Below, piece by piece: positions 43,067-51,623 of a stretch of DNA of 64,000 bases. The DNA comes from Dietzia natronolimnaea. GTDB lineage: Bacteria; Actinomycetota; Actinomycetes; Mycobacteriales; Mycobacteriaceae. The translations under genes were made by a program, and so were the position numbers. Location of the stretch: assembly GCF_002289575.1 (NCBI RefSeq), contig NZ_NTGA01000015.1:62001-126000 (forward strand), written 5' to 3'. Under the pieces are notes generated by a model. The model was not told where the DNA came from. It worked only from the letters and a program-made list of their open reading frames with translations, and searched no databases. Every line of letters starts with the position of its first letter. Within the stretch, counting starts at the first letter, position 1.

Positions 43067-44308
43067 ATGGCTATCACGGACATCCCGGAATTCGCACACC
43101 TCACCGAGGCGGATATCGAGGCCCTCGGCGAGGAACTCGAGCAGATCCGCCAGGACATCATCGGCTCCCTCGGCGAGCGGGACGCGACCTACATCCGCAA
43201 CACCATCCGCTTCCAGCGCGCCCTCGAGGTGGGATCTCGCGCGTTGCTGATGGTCGGCTCGCGCAATCGCACCGCGTGGGCCATCGGCGCCGGCGCGCTC
43301 GGGCTGTCGAAGATCATCGAGAACATGGAGCTCGGGCACAACATCATGCACGGGCAGTGGGACTGGATGAACGACCCCGAGGTGCACTCCACCACGTGGG
43401 AGTGGGACATCGTGGGCACGTCCGAGCACTGGAAGCAGACCCACAACTACATCCACCACAAGTACACCAACATCGTCGGCCTGGACGACGACGTCGGATA
43501 CGGTGTGCTCCGCGTGACGCGCGACCAGCGCTGGCACCCGTACTTCTACGGCAACCTCGTCTACAACGCGGCCCTGGCACTGCTGTTCCAGTGGGGTGTC
43601 GGTATCCAGCACCTCGAGCTGGGCAGGGTCGCCAAGGGGCGTGACGACCGCCCCGAGACGATGAACAAGCTCCGCGTGTTCGCGCGGAAGGCAGGACGCC
43701 AGCTCGCGAAGGACTACGTGTTCTACCCGGCACTCTCGCGCAAGGGGTGGAAGTCCACGTTGACGGCCAACCTCGCCGCCAACGGCATCCGCAACGTGTG
43801 GACCAACGCGGTGATCTTCTGCGGGCACTTCCCCGACGGCGCCGAGAAGTTCACCAAGAAGGACGTGGAGAACGAGACGCGGGCCGAGTGGTACCTGCGG
43901 CAGATGCTGGGTTCCGCCAACCTCACCGGCGGGCCGGTGATCGACTTCCTCTCGGGCAACCTGTCGTATCAGATCGAGCACCACATCTACCCCGACATGT
44001 CCTCCAATCGACTGGCCGAGGCGTCGGTCCGCGTCCGCGAGGTGTGCCGCAAGTACGACCTGCCGTACGTGGCGGGCCCGCTGCCGGTGCAGTACTTCAA
44101 GGCGTGGCGGACCATCGCCAAGATGTCGCTGCCCGACCACATGCTGCGCCGCACGGCCGACGACGCCCCGGAAACGCACTCCGAGCGCATGTTCGCCGAC
44201 CTGCCCAAACCCCTTCCCGCGCAGGAGGAGGGCCAGCGGGCCGGCCTGCAGACCGCGCTCAAGTACGCGTCCAGGCGTCGCGCCCGGAAGCTCGCCTCCG
44301 CGGCCTGA
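43067..44308 (+). CDS. desA3: Membrane fatty acyl desaturase (DesA3 type)
   Basis: A 413-aa di-iron desaturase with all three histidine boxes: GHNIMHGQWD, EHWKQTHNYIHHKYTN and YQIEHHIYPD. Hydrophobic stretches lie at about 55-85 and 160-190. In mycobacteria such proteins insert the delta-9 double bond into stearoyl-CoA with electrons from a separate NADPH oxidoreductase, which is not in this window. A perfect palindrome abuts the start, and a terminator follows. The symbol marks the family; orthology to Rv3229c is inferred. Confidence 0.87.
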   Translation: MAITDIPEFAHLTEADIEALGEELEQIRQDIIGSLGERDATYIRNTIRFQRALEVGSRALLMVGSRNRTAWAIGAGALGLSKIIENMELGHNIMHGQWDWMNDPEVHSTTWEWDIVGTSEHWKQTHNYIHHKYTNIVGLDDDVGYGVLRVTRDQRWHPYFYGNLVYNAALALLFQWGVGIQHLELGRVAKGRDDRPETMNKLRVFARKAGRQLAKDYVFYPALSRKGWKSTLTANLAANGIRNVWTNAVIFCGHFPDGAEKFTKKDVENETRAEWYLRQMLGSANLTGGPVIDFLSGNLSYQIEHHIYPDMSSNRLAEASVRVREVCRKYDLPYVAGPLPVQYFKAWRTIAKMSLPDHMLRRTADDAPETHSERMFADLPKPLPAQEEGQRAGLQTALKYASRRRARKLASAA

Positions 44309-44328
44309 CCTGCCCGACTTATTCTCAG

Positions 44329-44360
44329 ACGCCCCGTCACCAGAACCGGTGGCGGGGCGT
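44329..44360. terminator. Terminator after the desaturase
   Basis: A 13-bp stem with one G-T pair (44329-44341 with 44348-44360), loop AGAACC, followed by TTATTTC. A good rho-independent form. Confidence 0.83.
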
Positions 44361-44474
44361 GCCGTTATTTCGATCCAGGATCGGGATCCCGGCGATAGGC
44401 TGACCCTCTAGTCGGCCCACCCGCGCTACAGCGGTCGAGCCGAGGGACTGTGAATCACGACGACGGGAGCCACT

Positions 44475-45071
44475 ATGGAGGACCGGCGCATGCTGATCGC
44501 CGATTCGGCGATCGAGGTGGTGGCCAGGGACGGCGTCCGCGCGCTGACCCACCGCGCCGTCGACTCCGAGGCCGGACTGCCCTCGGGTTCCACCTCCTAC
44601 TACTGCCGCACCCGTGCGCAGCTCCTCTCCCTCACCGTCGACCGCCTCACCTCGCTCCTGCGTGGATTCGTCGAGGTCTCCGGGATCCAGGAACTCGCCT
44701 CCTCCGACGCGGACGACGTCCTGTCGACGCTCACGCGGATGATCGAGGGACTCCTCGCCGACTACCGCGGCGAACTGGCAGCCCGCTCCGCACTCATCAT
44801 GGAGCTCACCGGCAAGGACGACACCACCGATCTCGTGGCCGCCCTGCTCGACCCGAGCGACCTCACCGGGGCCCTCGACGCGGCCGGACTGCGAGACCCC
44901 GCCGCCGCATCCCTGGACCTCCTCGCGGTGTACGAGGGACTGCTCTGGGAGCGTACGGTCGGCCGTCTCGCCGACGCCGAGATCGACCGCGAGCACGACG
45001 CCGACCTCCTCGGGTCCGCGCTCTCGCGCCACGAGCACCGCGGCGGACGCCTCTTCGGCCTCCTGCGCTGA
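44475..45071 (+). CDS. TetR-family regulator
   Basis: A 198-aa protein. The N-terminal helix-turn-helix is IADSAIEVVARDGVRALTHRAVDSEAGLPSGSTSYYCRTR. The C-terminal ligand domain is all-helical (DADDVLSTLTRMIEGLLADYRG). GGGAG precedes ATG 44475. It is transcribed after the desaturase terminator from its own promoter. It is a candidate for binding the palindrome at 43046-43065 (inference from proximity). Confidence 0.85.
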   Translation: MEDRRMLIADSAIEVVARDGVRALTHRAVDSEAGLPSGSTSYYCRTRAQLLSLTVDRLTSLLRGFVEVSGIQELASSDADDVLSTLTRMIEGLLADYRGELAARSALIMELTGKDDTTDLVAALLDPSDLTGALDAAGLRDPAAASLDLLAVYEGLLWERTVGRLADAEIDREHDADLLGSALSRHEHRGGRLFGLLR

Positions 45072-45568
45072 CCCCTGCCGCTTGCGGCACACTCCACCAC
45101 CACACGCACGCCCGGACGCGGCTGCCCTCAGCCCTCAGCCCGCGCTGCCTCGCATCCTGACTTAGGTTCACCTTGCTTGCTACTTAAGGTTCTCACAGTC
45201 TAGAGTTCCCGCCCAGAAGCACAATGACATGTCAGTCAACTGCCGAGACTGCAGGATTCGTGCCTCTCTTACCCCTCCAACCGACCGTGTGCACCTGCGA
45301 CGAGAATCGCTGTGCTGGTCCATGTTTCCGCTGTTTAGTTGAACAGATGGGCTGTGCGTCTTGAATCGAGCGGGGCCGATCGCCGGTCCGCGGCGGTTTC
45401 GGACCGTGCCCGGGCGAGGCGGCGAGGCGAGCTGAGGCAATGAATTAATCAGTTTGTTTTGACAAACTCTGTTGATGTGCCATAGTGATTCTCGTCACTG
45501 ATTCACACCGAATCGGACGCCCCCCTCCCCTCGGGTCGACCGACCCCCGCACCAAAGGACGGTTCATC
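45072..45568. promoter_or_regulatory. 497-bp leader/promoter region of the pilus locus
   Basis: It has lower GC than the flanks. No convincing gene. In its last 120 bp are the inverted repeat AGTTTGT-TTTG-ACAAACT (45451-45468), TTGACA at 45459-45464 and CATAGT at 45481-45486 (16-nt spacing, a plausible vegetative promoter), and a CRP-like site. The first 350 bp show nothing I can name; a small RNA or a long 5' leader is possible. Confidence 0.5.
45484..45499. promoter_or_regulatory. CRP/GlxR-like site upstream of flp
   Basis: AGTGATTCTCGTCACT has exact AGTGA/TCACT half-sites with a 6-nt spacer, as at 35146-35161. It overlaps the end of the predicted -10 box (45481-45486), so binding there would be expected to repress pilin transcription. 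Confidence 0.58.
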
Positions 45569-45796
45569 ATGAGCCAGGTTGCTGCATACTTCTTCACGCT
45601 CTACGCCCTCGTGAGCGACCGCTTCGAGGACCGCAAGGACCGCGGCGCTACGGCCGTCGAGTACGGGCTCATGGTTGGGCTGATCGCGGTGGCGATCATC
45701 CTGGTCGTAACCGCCCTGGGCGGCCAGCTCCAGACCCTGTTCCAGAACGTCACGGCTGCGATTCCCAACGGAACCCCGCCGCCGGCCGGCGGCTAG
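45569..45796 (+). CDS. flp: Flp-type pilin
   Basis: A 75-aa prepilin. The leader ends in RKDRG, then ATAVEYGLMVGLIAVAIILVV: the Flp cleavage site G|A with Glu+5 and Tyr+6 and a hydrophobic helix, as in type IVb pilins. The tail is Pro/Gly-rich. AAAGGA lies before ATG 45569. It is the first gene of the tad locus; a strong hairpin follows, so pilin mRNA should exceed that of the assembly genes. Confidence 0.93.
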   Translation: MSQVAAYFFTLYALVSDRFEDRKDRGATAVEYGLMVGLIAVAIILVVTALGGQLQTLFQNVTAAIPNGTPPPAGG

Positions 45797-45811
45797 AGTT
45801 CGGCGATCAGC

Positions 45812-45850
45812 CTCCGGCGCAGTGCCCCAGCACCGGGCACTGCGCCGGAG
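45812..45850 (+). terminator. Hairpin/attenuator between flp and tadE
   Basis: A perfect 16-bp stem (45812-45827 with 45835-45850), loop CAGCACC, in the 100-bp gap after the pilin gene. It may terminate most transcripts or protect the 3' end of pilin mRNA. Confidence 0.78.
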
Positions 45851-45896
45851 CCGTCTCAACCCCTCCCAATCCCCCTCACCCCTCACGAGGACCGTC

Positions 45897-46283
45897 ATGA
45901 CCAGATCGCTCCCCGACCGCGGAGCCGCGGCAGTGGAGTTCGCTCTGGTCGTGCCGGTCCTCCTCACTCTCGTTCTCGGAATTATCGAGTTCGGCCGCGC
46001 CTACAACATCCAGACCACGCTCTCTAACGCCGCTCGCGACGGGGTGCGAGTCATGGCGCTGCAGAACGACGTCGACGCCGCCAAGTCGGCCGCGACGAAC
46101 GCCGCCACCGGGTTGGGCATCCCCGCGTCCGACGTCGTGGTGACCCCGCTCAACTGCGCCCCCGAGGATTCGACCCCCACCGCCACGGTCACGGTCACCT
46201 ACCAGTTCGAGCCGCTCAGCGGGTTCCTCCCATTGGGCGACTTGACCCTCACCGGCACCGGGAGCATGCGATGCAACGGCTGA
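45897..46283 (+). CDS. tadE: TadE-like pseudopilin
   Basis: A 128-aa protein. It starts DRGAAAVEFALVVPVLLTLVLGIIEFGRAY, the TadE signature, with a prepilin-like cleavage site (G|A, Glu+5) and an N-terminal membrane helix. The extracytoplasmic part has two Cys (CAPE, MRCNG), probably a disulfide. Minor pilin of the Tad apparatus. The start at 45897 follows GAGGA. The 3' end overlaps the next gene by 13 bp. Confidence 0.87.
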   Translation: MTRSLPDRGAAAVEFALVVPVLLTLVLGIIEFGRAYNIQTTLSNAARDGVRVMALQNDVDAAKSAATNAATGLGIPASDVVVTPLNCAPEDSTPTATVTVTYQFEPLSGFLPLGDLTLTGTGSMRCNG

Positions 46284-47215
46284 ATGCGATTCGGGCGCAG
46301 AGCGACAGGGGTGCGGTAAGCGTCCTCGCCGCCCTCCTCATGGTTCCCCTCATCGGCTTCGCGGCCATCTCGATCGACATCGCCGCCGTTCACTCCGACA
46401 GGCAGAAGCTACAAATGGGCGCAGATGCCGCCGCTCTGGCGATAGCCCAGGACTGCGCGCGGAGCGACTGCGGAACCTTGCGGGCCAGAACGACCGCCCG
46501 GCAGCTCGTGGACAAGAACACCTCCGCCACCGAGAGCTCGGTGTCCGTGGACCTCGTAGCCGCGGCCGGCAAGGTCACCGTCGATACCTCCGACACCCGA
46601 GACCACTGGTTCGCCCCCGTCCTGGGCATCAACGAGTCCGAGGTCGGTGCGACCAGCACCGCGGGGTGGGGCTCCCCGATCAGCGGCACGTCCGCCCTTC
46701 CGCTCGCCTTCTATGTATGTGAGTTCTGGGCGCAGACCGGCGGAGGAATCCCCTCGGACAGGATCGAGCGGACCATCGAGTTCACCAAGACCTCCAACAC
46801 GGACTGCCCTGTGCCCTCGGGAAACCTGGTCCCGGGGGGGTTCGGCTGGTTGGCCCCGAACGCAGGGACGTGCCAGGCATTCACGAGGATCGGTCAGGAA
46901 GTCCAGGGGGCCCCCGGCAACAAGGGCGGCACGAGTTGCATGTCGTCCCTCCACAACAAGACGATCCTCCTCCCCTTGTTCGACGCCTACCGAGGCCAGG
47001 GCAACAACGCCTACTACCGCGTCTACGGGTACGCGGCATTCACGATCACCGGTTACCACCTGTCCGGCGCGAACTGGAACAGCCCGTGCAGGGGAAACGA
47101 ACGGTGCATCAGCGGCTACTTCACGGAGTTCCTCGATCGCTCCGACGACTTCGAGTACGGGCCGAGCACGCAGAACCTCGGTGCCACCGCCGTCTACCTC
47201 CTCCCCGATCAGTAA
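46271..47215 (+). CDS. TadG-like pilus assembly protein
   Basis: A 314-aa protein. The N-terminal TadE/TadG module is RGAVSVLAALLMVPLIGFAAISIDIAAVHSDRQKLQMGADAAALA, a single anchor followed by the Flp pilus-assembly Pfam-type helix. The rest is extracytoplasmic with eight Cys (CARSDC, YVCEFWA, TDCPV, GTCQAF, TSCMS, NSPCRGNERCISG), suggesting several disulfides. It is shorter than classical TadG and lacks a visible von Willebrand A domain. Translation is probably coupled to tadE through the 13-bp overlap. Confidence 0.8.
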   Translation: MQRLNAIRAQSDRGAVSVLAALLMVPLIGFAAISIDIAAVHSDRQKLQMGADAAALAIAQDCARSDCGTLRARTTARQLVDKNTSATESSVSVDLVAAAGKVTVDTSDTRDHWFAPVLGINESEVGATSTAGWGSPISGTSALPLAFYVCEFWAQTGGGIPSDRIERTIEFTKTSNTDCPVPSGNLVPGGFGWLAPNAGTCQAFTRIGQEVQGAPGNKGGTSCMSSLHNKTILLPLFDAYRGQGNNAYYRVYGYAAFTITGYHLSGANWNSPCRGNERCISGYFTEFLDRSDDFEYGPSTQNLGATAVYLLPDQ

Positions 47216-47225
47216 GTGAGTTGAC

Positions 47226-47948
47226 GTGAACCGTCGTGTCGTGGCCGTCGCCGCCGCAACCCTCCTGGCGCTGCTCGGCGCCGCCCTGTTGATCCGCTAC
47301 GTCGGCGCCGCGGACGAGCGAGCGCTGGCGGACCTCCAGCCCGTGACCGTTCTGGTTGCGACCCAGTCGATCGCAGAGGGCACTCCCGCCTCCGCCCTCG
47401 GGGAATTGGTGGAGGAGCGACAGCTCCCCGCCTCCTCCGTGGGCCCGAACTCCGTCACCGATCTGCGGGAACTCGGGAGCATGGTCGCGGCGACCGACCT
47501 CGCCGCCGGTGAGCAGCTCCTGGCCGGGCGCTTCGCGTCACTGCAGTCGCTCCAGCAGTTCGGCGGCATCCCCGCACCCAAAGGTTTCCACCAGGTCACG
47601 ATTCCGCTCAACTCCGCGCGAGTGGTGGGAGGGACCATCACCCCCGGCGACACGGTGGGGGTCTTCGCCTCGATCGGGGACCAGACCCATCTCATGCTGC
47701 ACAAGATCCTCGTCCTGCGGGTCCAGGGCGGGTTGTCGCCGTCCGCATCCGGAGTGACCGAGTCGACCGATCCCGCCGACGCCCCTGTGCACGAAGGTGG
47801 GGTGATGGTCACCCTCGCGCTGACCGCCCCTGACGCGGAGAAGGTCGTTTACGCGGGGGAAAACGGCTCCATCTGGCTCTCGCTCGAGGACGCCGCCACG
47901 CCGGAGGACGGCACCCGCATCGTCAACCCGGGGAACGTGTACCGATGA
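47226..47948 (+). CDS. cpaB: CpaB/RcpC-type pilus assembly protein
   Basis: A 240-aa protein with an N-terminal membrane anchor (VVAVAAATLLALLGAALLIRYV) and a SAF domain (VTVLVATQSIAEGTPASAL, AATDLAAGEQLLAGRF). A second region follows (VTIPLNSARVVGGTITPGDTVGVFAS). In other bacteria it works with the outer-membrane secretin; no secretin (CpaC/RcpA) gene is here, as expected for an actinobacterial Tad system. The start is GTG 47226. The stop overlaps the cpaE start as ATGA. Confidence 0.85.
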   Translation: MNRRVVAVAAATLLALLGAALLIRYVGAADERALADLQPVTVLVATQSIAEGTPASALGELVEERQLPASSVGPNSVTDLRELGSMVAATDLAAGEQLLAGRFASLQSLQQFGGIPAPKGFHQVTIPLNSARVVGGTITPGDTVGVFASIGDQTHLMLHKILVLRVQGGLSPSASGVTESTDPADAPVHEGGVMVTLALTAPDAEKVVYAGENGSIWLSLEDAATPEDGTRIVNPGNVYR

Positions 47949-49186
47949 ACAACATCCTCCTGGCCACCGACTTCGTCGATCTCCGCGACCGCTTCCGAGC
48001 GGCCACCGGGCAGGCGATCCCGGCGCTTCCCCCGGGCCCCCTGCCCGCGAGTCCCGCGCAATTGTTCCAACAGCTCGGCGGCGGAGACGTTCCCGAGGTC
48101 GTGGTGATCGACGAGCGTTCCGGGACAGAAGCAGCCCTGGAACTGGCCTCCAGACTGAACGCGGAATGCCCGGGTATCGCTGTGGTCCTGGCCAGCGACC
48201 GCGCCGCCGAGCTCGGCCTCGCGGCGATGCGGGCCGGCGTCAGCGACATCGTCTCCACCGAATCCGACGAGGACGAGATCCGCCACGCCCTCGACCGAGC
48301 TGACAGGGCCGCACGGCAGCGCACCCGGGTAGGACCCGGCGACCGTGACGACTCCCGCACGGGTTCCCGGTCGACGCGTGGTCGTGTGATCAGCGTGGTC
48401 TCGCCCAAGGGCGGTGTGGGCAAGACGACGATCGCCGCGAACCTTGCCGTCGGGCTGGCCCGGGCGGAACCCCATTCCACCGTCCTCGTGGACCTGGACC
48501 TGCAGTTCGGAGACGTGTCCACCGCCCTCAACCTCGCACCCGAGCACACGATCGTCGACGTGGTGCAGGGCGCGGCCGCGAGAGATTCGATGGTGCTCAA
48601 GACGTTCCTGACCCAACACGAGTCCGGACTAACCGTGGTGTGTGGACCCCACTCACCCGTAGAGGCAGACCTGGTCGGCGTCGACGAGCTCACCCACCTG
48701 TTGCAGACACTGGCGGCGGAGTTCCGCTTCGTCGTCATCGACACCGCACCGGCGATCACGGACCACGTCCTCGCCGCGCTCGACCTGACCAACGATCTCG
48801 TCCTGGTCACCAGCATGGACGTGCCCGGCGTGCGGGGTCTACGAAAAGAGATGGACATCCTCCGCGACCTCGGGATGGCGTTCGAGCGCCGCCACGTGGT
48901 GGTCAACCTCGCCGACCCGCACTCCGGACTGACCCGATCAGATGTAGAGGCCACACTCGGCACCGGCGTCGACCTCGTGCTCCCGCGGTCCCGGGGCGCC
49001 GCGGTGTCGATCAACCAGGGTGTCCCCCTTCTCCAGAGTGACGTCCGCGATCCCGCGGCCAAGAAGCTGCGGCGCCTGGTGGACCGCTTCGCTCCGGCCC
49101 CGAAGAAGGAACCCCGCCCCTCACGGGAGAAGGCCGGGTCCCGATTCGGCGGCCGCCACCGTCTGCAGAGGAAGGGCGCACAATGA
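47945..49186 (+). CDS. cpaE: TadZ/CpaE-type ATPase
   Basis: A 413-aa protein. Residues about 20-115 form a receiver-like domain (LASRLNAECPGIAVVLASD, AAMRAGVSDIVS). A MinD/ParA-type ATPase follows: deviant Walker A KGGVGKTT at 155-162, then VLVDLDLQFGDVSTALNL and VVIDTAPAITDHVLAALD. TadZ proteins set the cell site of pilus assembly. A basic C-terminal tail (KKEPRPSREKAGSRFGGRHR) may contact partners or membrane. The stop overlaps the tadA start. Confidence 0.9.
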   Translation: MNNILLATDFVDLRDRFRAATGQAIPALPPGPLPASPAQLFQQLGGGDVPEVVVIDERSGTEAALELASRLNAECPGIAVVLASDRAAELGLAAMRAGVSDIVSTESDEDEIRHALDRADRAARQRTRVGPGDRDDSRTGSRSTRGRVISVVSPKGGVGKTTIAANLAVGLARAEPHSTVLVDLDLQFGDVSTALNLAPEHTIVDVVQGAAARDSMVLKTFLTQHESGLTVVCGPHSPVEADLVGVDELTHLLQTLAAEFRFVVIDTAPAITDHVLAALDLTNDLVLVTSMDVPGVRGLRKEMDILRDLGMAFERRHVVVNLADPHSGLTRSDVEATLGTGVDLVLPRSRGAAVSINQGVPLLQSDVRDPAAKKLRRLVDRFAPAPKKEPRPSREKAGSRFGGRHRLQRKGAQ

Positions 49187-50640
49187 CACTGAGCGATCGC
49201 CTGCGCGCCGCCCGCGGGGAAGCCCCGGTGCAGGAGGCCGCCCCGGATGCTCCGGGCGCCACGCTGCCCGTAAAGCCGGTCGTCGCGGCCACGCCGTCGT
49301 CGACCGGGGTGTATCCCTCCGCCCCCACCACTCCGGCGGCTCCCGCGATTCCCGAGCCCGATGCGTTGATCTCCCTCAAGGACCGTGCGTCCGCCGCGCT
49401 GTTCGAGCGAGTGGGGGCCAGACTGAATAATCCGTCGCTCACCGAGGAGCAACTGCACGCGCTGGTGCGCACCGAGCTCAACAAGGTCGTCGAGGACGAG
49501 ACGGTCCCGCTCACCGCGGAGCAGCGTCAGAGGCTCATCAGCGACATCCAGGACGATGTCCTGGGGCACGGTCCGCTCGAACGACTCCTGGCCGACCCGA
49601 CGATCACCGAGATCATGGTCAACGGTCCCGACATGATCTACATCGAGCAGCGGGGACGCCTCACCCGCAGCTCCGCGCGATTCACCTCCGAGGAGCACCT
49701 GCGCCAGGTCATCGAGCGGATCGTCTCCCGTATCGGTCGGCGCATCGACGAGTCCTCGCCCCTGGTCGACGCCCGTCTAGCGGACGGGTCCCGTGTCAAC
49801 GCCGTGATCCCCCCGCTGGCGGTGAACGGCTCGTCGCTGACCATCCGCAAGTTCTCCAAGGATCCCTTCAAGGTCAACGACCTGATCGGGTTCGGCACGC
49901 TCACGCCCGAGATGGCCGAACTCCTCCGGGCCTGTGTCGAGGCCCGTCTCAACATCATCGTCTCCGGCGGCACCGGCAGCGGTAAGACCACACTGCTCAA
50001 CGTCCTGTCCTCGTTCATCCCCGAGGGCGAGCGCATCGTCACCATCGAGGACGCCGTGGAGTTGCAGATGCAACAGGATCACGTGGTGCGGCTCGAGGCC
50101 CGGCCGGCGAACATCGAGGGAAAGGGCGAGATCAGCATCCGCGACCTCGTGCGCAATTCCCTGCGCATGCGACCCGACCGCATCGTGGTGGGCGAGGTCC
50201 GTGGCGGAGAGACCCTGGACATGCTGCAGGCGATGAACACCGGCCACGACGGGTCCCTGTCCACGGTCCACGCCAATTCGCCCCGCGACGCGGTGGCGCG
50301 GCTCGAGACTCTGGTGCTGATGGCTGGGATGGACTTGCCGCTGCGCGCCATCCGCGAACAGATCGCCTCGGCCGTGGACGTGATCGTCCAATTGACCCGG
50401 CTACGTGACGGCACCAGGCGGGTCACCGCGGTCACCGAGGTCCAGGGGATGGAGGGCCAGACGGTCACCCTGCAGGACGCGTTCCTGTTCGACTACTCCG
50501 CAGGTGTCGGACCCGACGGCAAGTTCCTCGGCAAGCCGGTCTCCACCGGCGTGCGTCCCCGCTTCACCGATCAGTTCGAGGAGATGGGTATCCGACTCTC
50601 TCCGAGGGTGTTCGACGTTCCCACCGGGAAGGGGCGATGA
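49183..50640 (+). CDS. tadA: TadA/CpaF secretion ATPase
   Basis: A 485-aa type II/IV secretion ATPase that powers pilus extension. An N-terminal Ala/Pro-rich region of 50 residues is followed by the all-helical domain, [14 protein letters not shown]-type motif ([18 protein letters not shown]), Walker A GGTGSGKT at 262-269, the Asp box [15 protein letters not shown], Walker [21 protein letters not shown] and the His box [12 protein letters not shown]. All catalytic motifs are intact. It is coupled by ATGA overlaps at both ends. Confidence 0.95.
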   Translation: MTLSDRLRAARGEAPVQEAAPDAPGATLPVKPVVAATPSSTGVYPSAPTTPAAPAIPEPDALISLKDRASAALFERVGARLNNPSLTEEQLHALVRTELNKVVEDETVPLTAEQRQRLISDIQDDVLGHGPLERLLADPTITEIMVNGPDMIYIEQRGRLTRSSARFTSEEHLRQVIERIVSRIGRRIDESSPLVDARLADGSRVNAVIPPLAVNGSSLTIRKFSKDPFKVNDLIGFGTLTPEMAELLRACVEARLNIIVSGGTGSGKTTLLNVLSSFIPEGERIVTIEDAVELQMQQDHVVRLEARPANIEGKGEISIRDLVRNSLRMRPDRIVVGEVRGGETLDMLQAMNTGHDGSLSTVHANSPRDAVARLETLVLMAGMDLPLRAIREQIASAVDVIVQLTRLRDGTRRVTAVTEVQGMEGQTVTLQDAFLFDYSAGVGPDGKFLGKPVSTGVRPRFTDQFEEMGIRLSPRVFDVPTGKGR

Positions 50641-51593
50641 ACGTCTCGGCGACGCAGGTGCTCACCTCCCCCGCCGGTCTCGGGGTGATGGCACTGTCGC
50701 TCGCGGTTCTCATCATCGCGTTCCTCGTGTTCTCCCCTCCCCCGGGCCGGATCCCCCGAGCCAGGCGGCGGCCGGGCGTTCACGACGGGCCCGGGATCAT
50801 CTCGCGGATGGCGACATCCGCCACATCGGCGATCGACACCACTCTGAGCCGCCGCGGCGCCCCGGGCGCAGGCGCGCTGGAGCGGGCCGGGGTGAAGATG
50901 GGTCTGCAGGACTTCGTGTTCCTGGTGGGGGTCGCGGCGGTCGTGACGTTCGCCCTCGGCCTGGTGGCGGTGGGTCCGGTGACGGGCTTCTTTCTAGCCC
51001 TTCTGACACCTCTCGGCGCCAAGGTGTTCCTCGATGTCCGTGCCTCCCGCCGCCGGGCCGCCTTTGCCGATCAGCTGGATGACTCGCTGCAGCTCATGGC
51101 CAGCAGCCTGCGGGCGGGACACAGTCTGCTCCAGGCATTGGCGTCGGTCGCACGCGAGGCCGAGGAACCCACGTCCGAGGAGTTCGCCCGCATCATCAAC
51201 GAGACCCGGGTGGGCCGCGACCTCGCGCCCGCCCTCGAGGAAACCGCACGCCGCATGGGCAGCGAGGACTTCGAATGGGTCACCCAGGCCATCGCGATCA
51301 ACCGCGAGGTCGGCGGCAACCTCGCCGAGGTGCTCGACGGCGTGGGGAACACCATTCGCGAGCGCAACCAGATCCGCCGTCAGGTCAAGGCGCTGGCCGC
51401 GGAGGGCAAACTCTCGGCATACGTCCTCATGGCGCTGCCGTTCGGCATCGGCGGGTTCCTCTTCGTGAGCAACCCCGAGTACATCTCCAAGTTCTTCGAG
51501 AGCCTGCTGGGTTACACACTCATCGGCATCAGCGTCGTCCTACTCGTGGTAGGCGGGCTCTGGCTACGCAAGGTCGTCAACATCAAGTTCTGA
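50637..51593 (+). CDS. tadB: TadB inner-membrane platform protein
   Basis: A 318-aa membrane protein of the T2SF (GspF-like) family: hydrophobic segments near residues 15-35, 95-130, 265-285 and 290-310, with the cytoplasmic helical domain ADQLDDSLQLMASSLRAGHSLLQAL and NREVGGNLAEVLDGVGNTIRERNQIRRQVKALAAEGKLSAY between them. It partners TadA and TadC. The start overlaps the tadA stop. Confidence 0.9.
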   Translation: MNVSATQVLTSPAGLGVMALSLAVLIIAFLVFSPPPGRIPRARRRPGVHDGPGIISRMATSATSAIDTTLSRRGAPGAGALERAGVKMGLQDFVFLVGVAAVVTFALGLVAVGPVTGFFLALLTPLGAKVFLDVRASRRRAAFADQLDDSLQLMASSLRAGHSLLQALASVAREAEEPTSEEFARIINETRVGRDLAPALEETARRMGSEDFEWVTQAIAINREVGGNLAEVLDGVGNTIRERNQIRRQVKALAAEGKLSAYVLMALPFGIGGFLFVSNPEYISKFFESLLGYTLIGISVVLLVVGGLWLRKVVNIKF

Positions 51594-51623
51594 GCGCATC
51601 GCGCGTTCTGGAAGGAGCATTCC

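Noticed and set aside
45162-45176. Possible second iron box (TTAGGTTCACCTTGC) before the pilus locus
   Set aside because: The AGGT/ACCT half-sites are spaced by only two bases, not the arrangement of IdeR/DtxR sites, and the rest of the consensus is missing.
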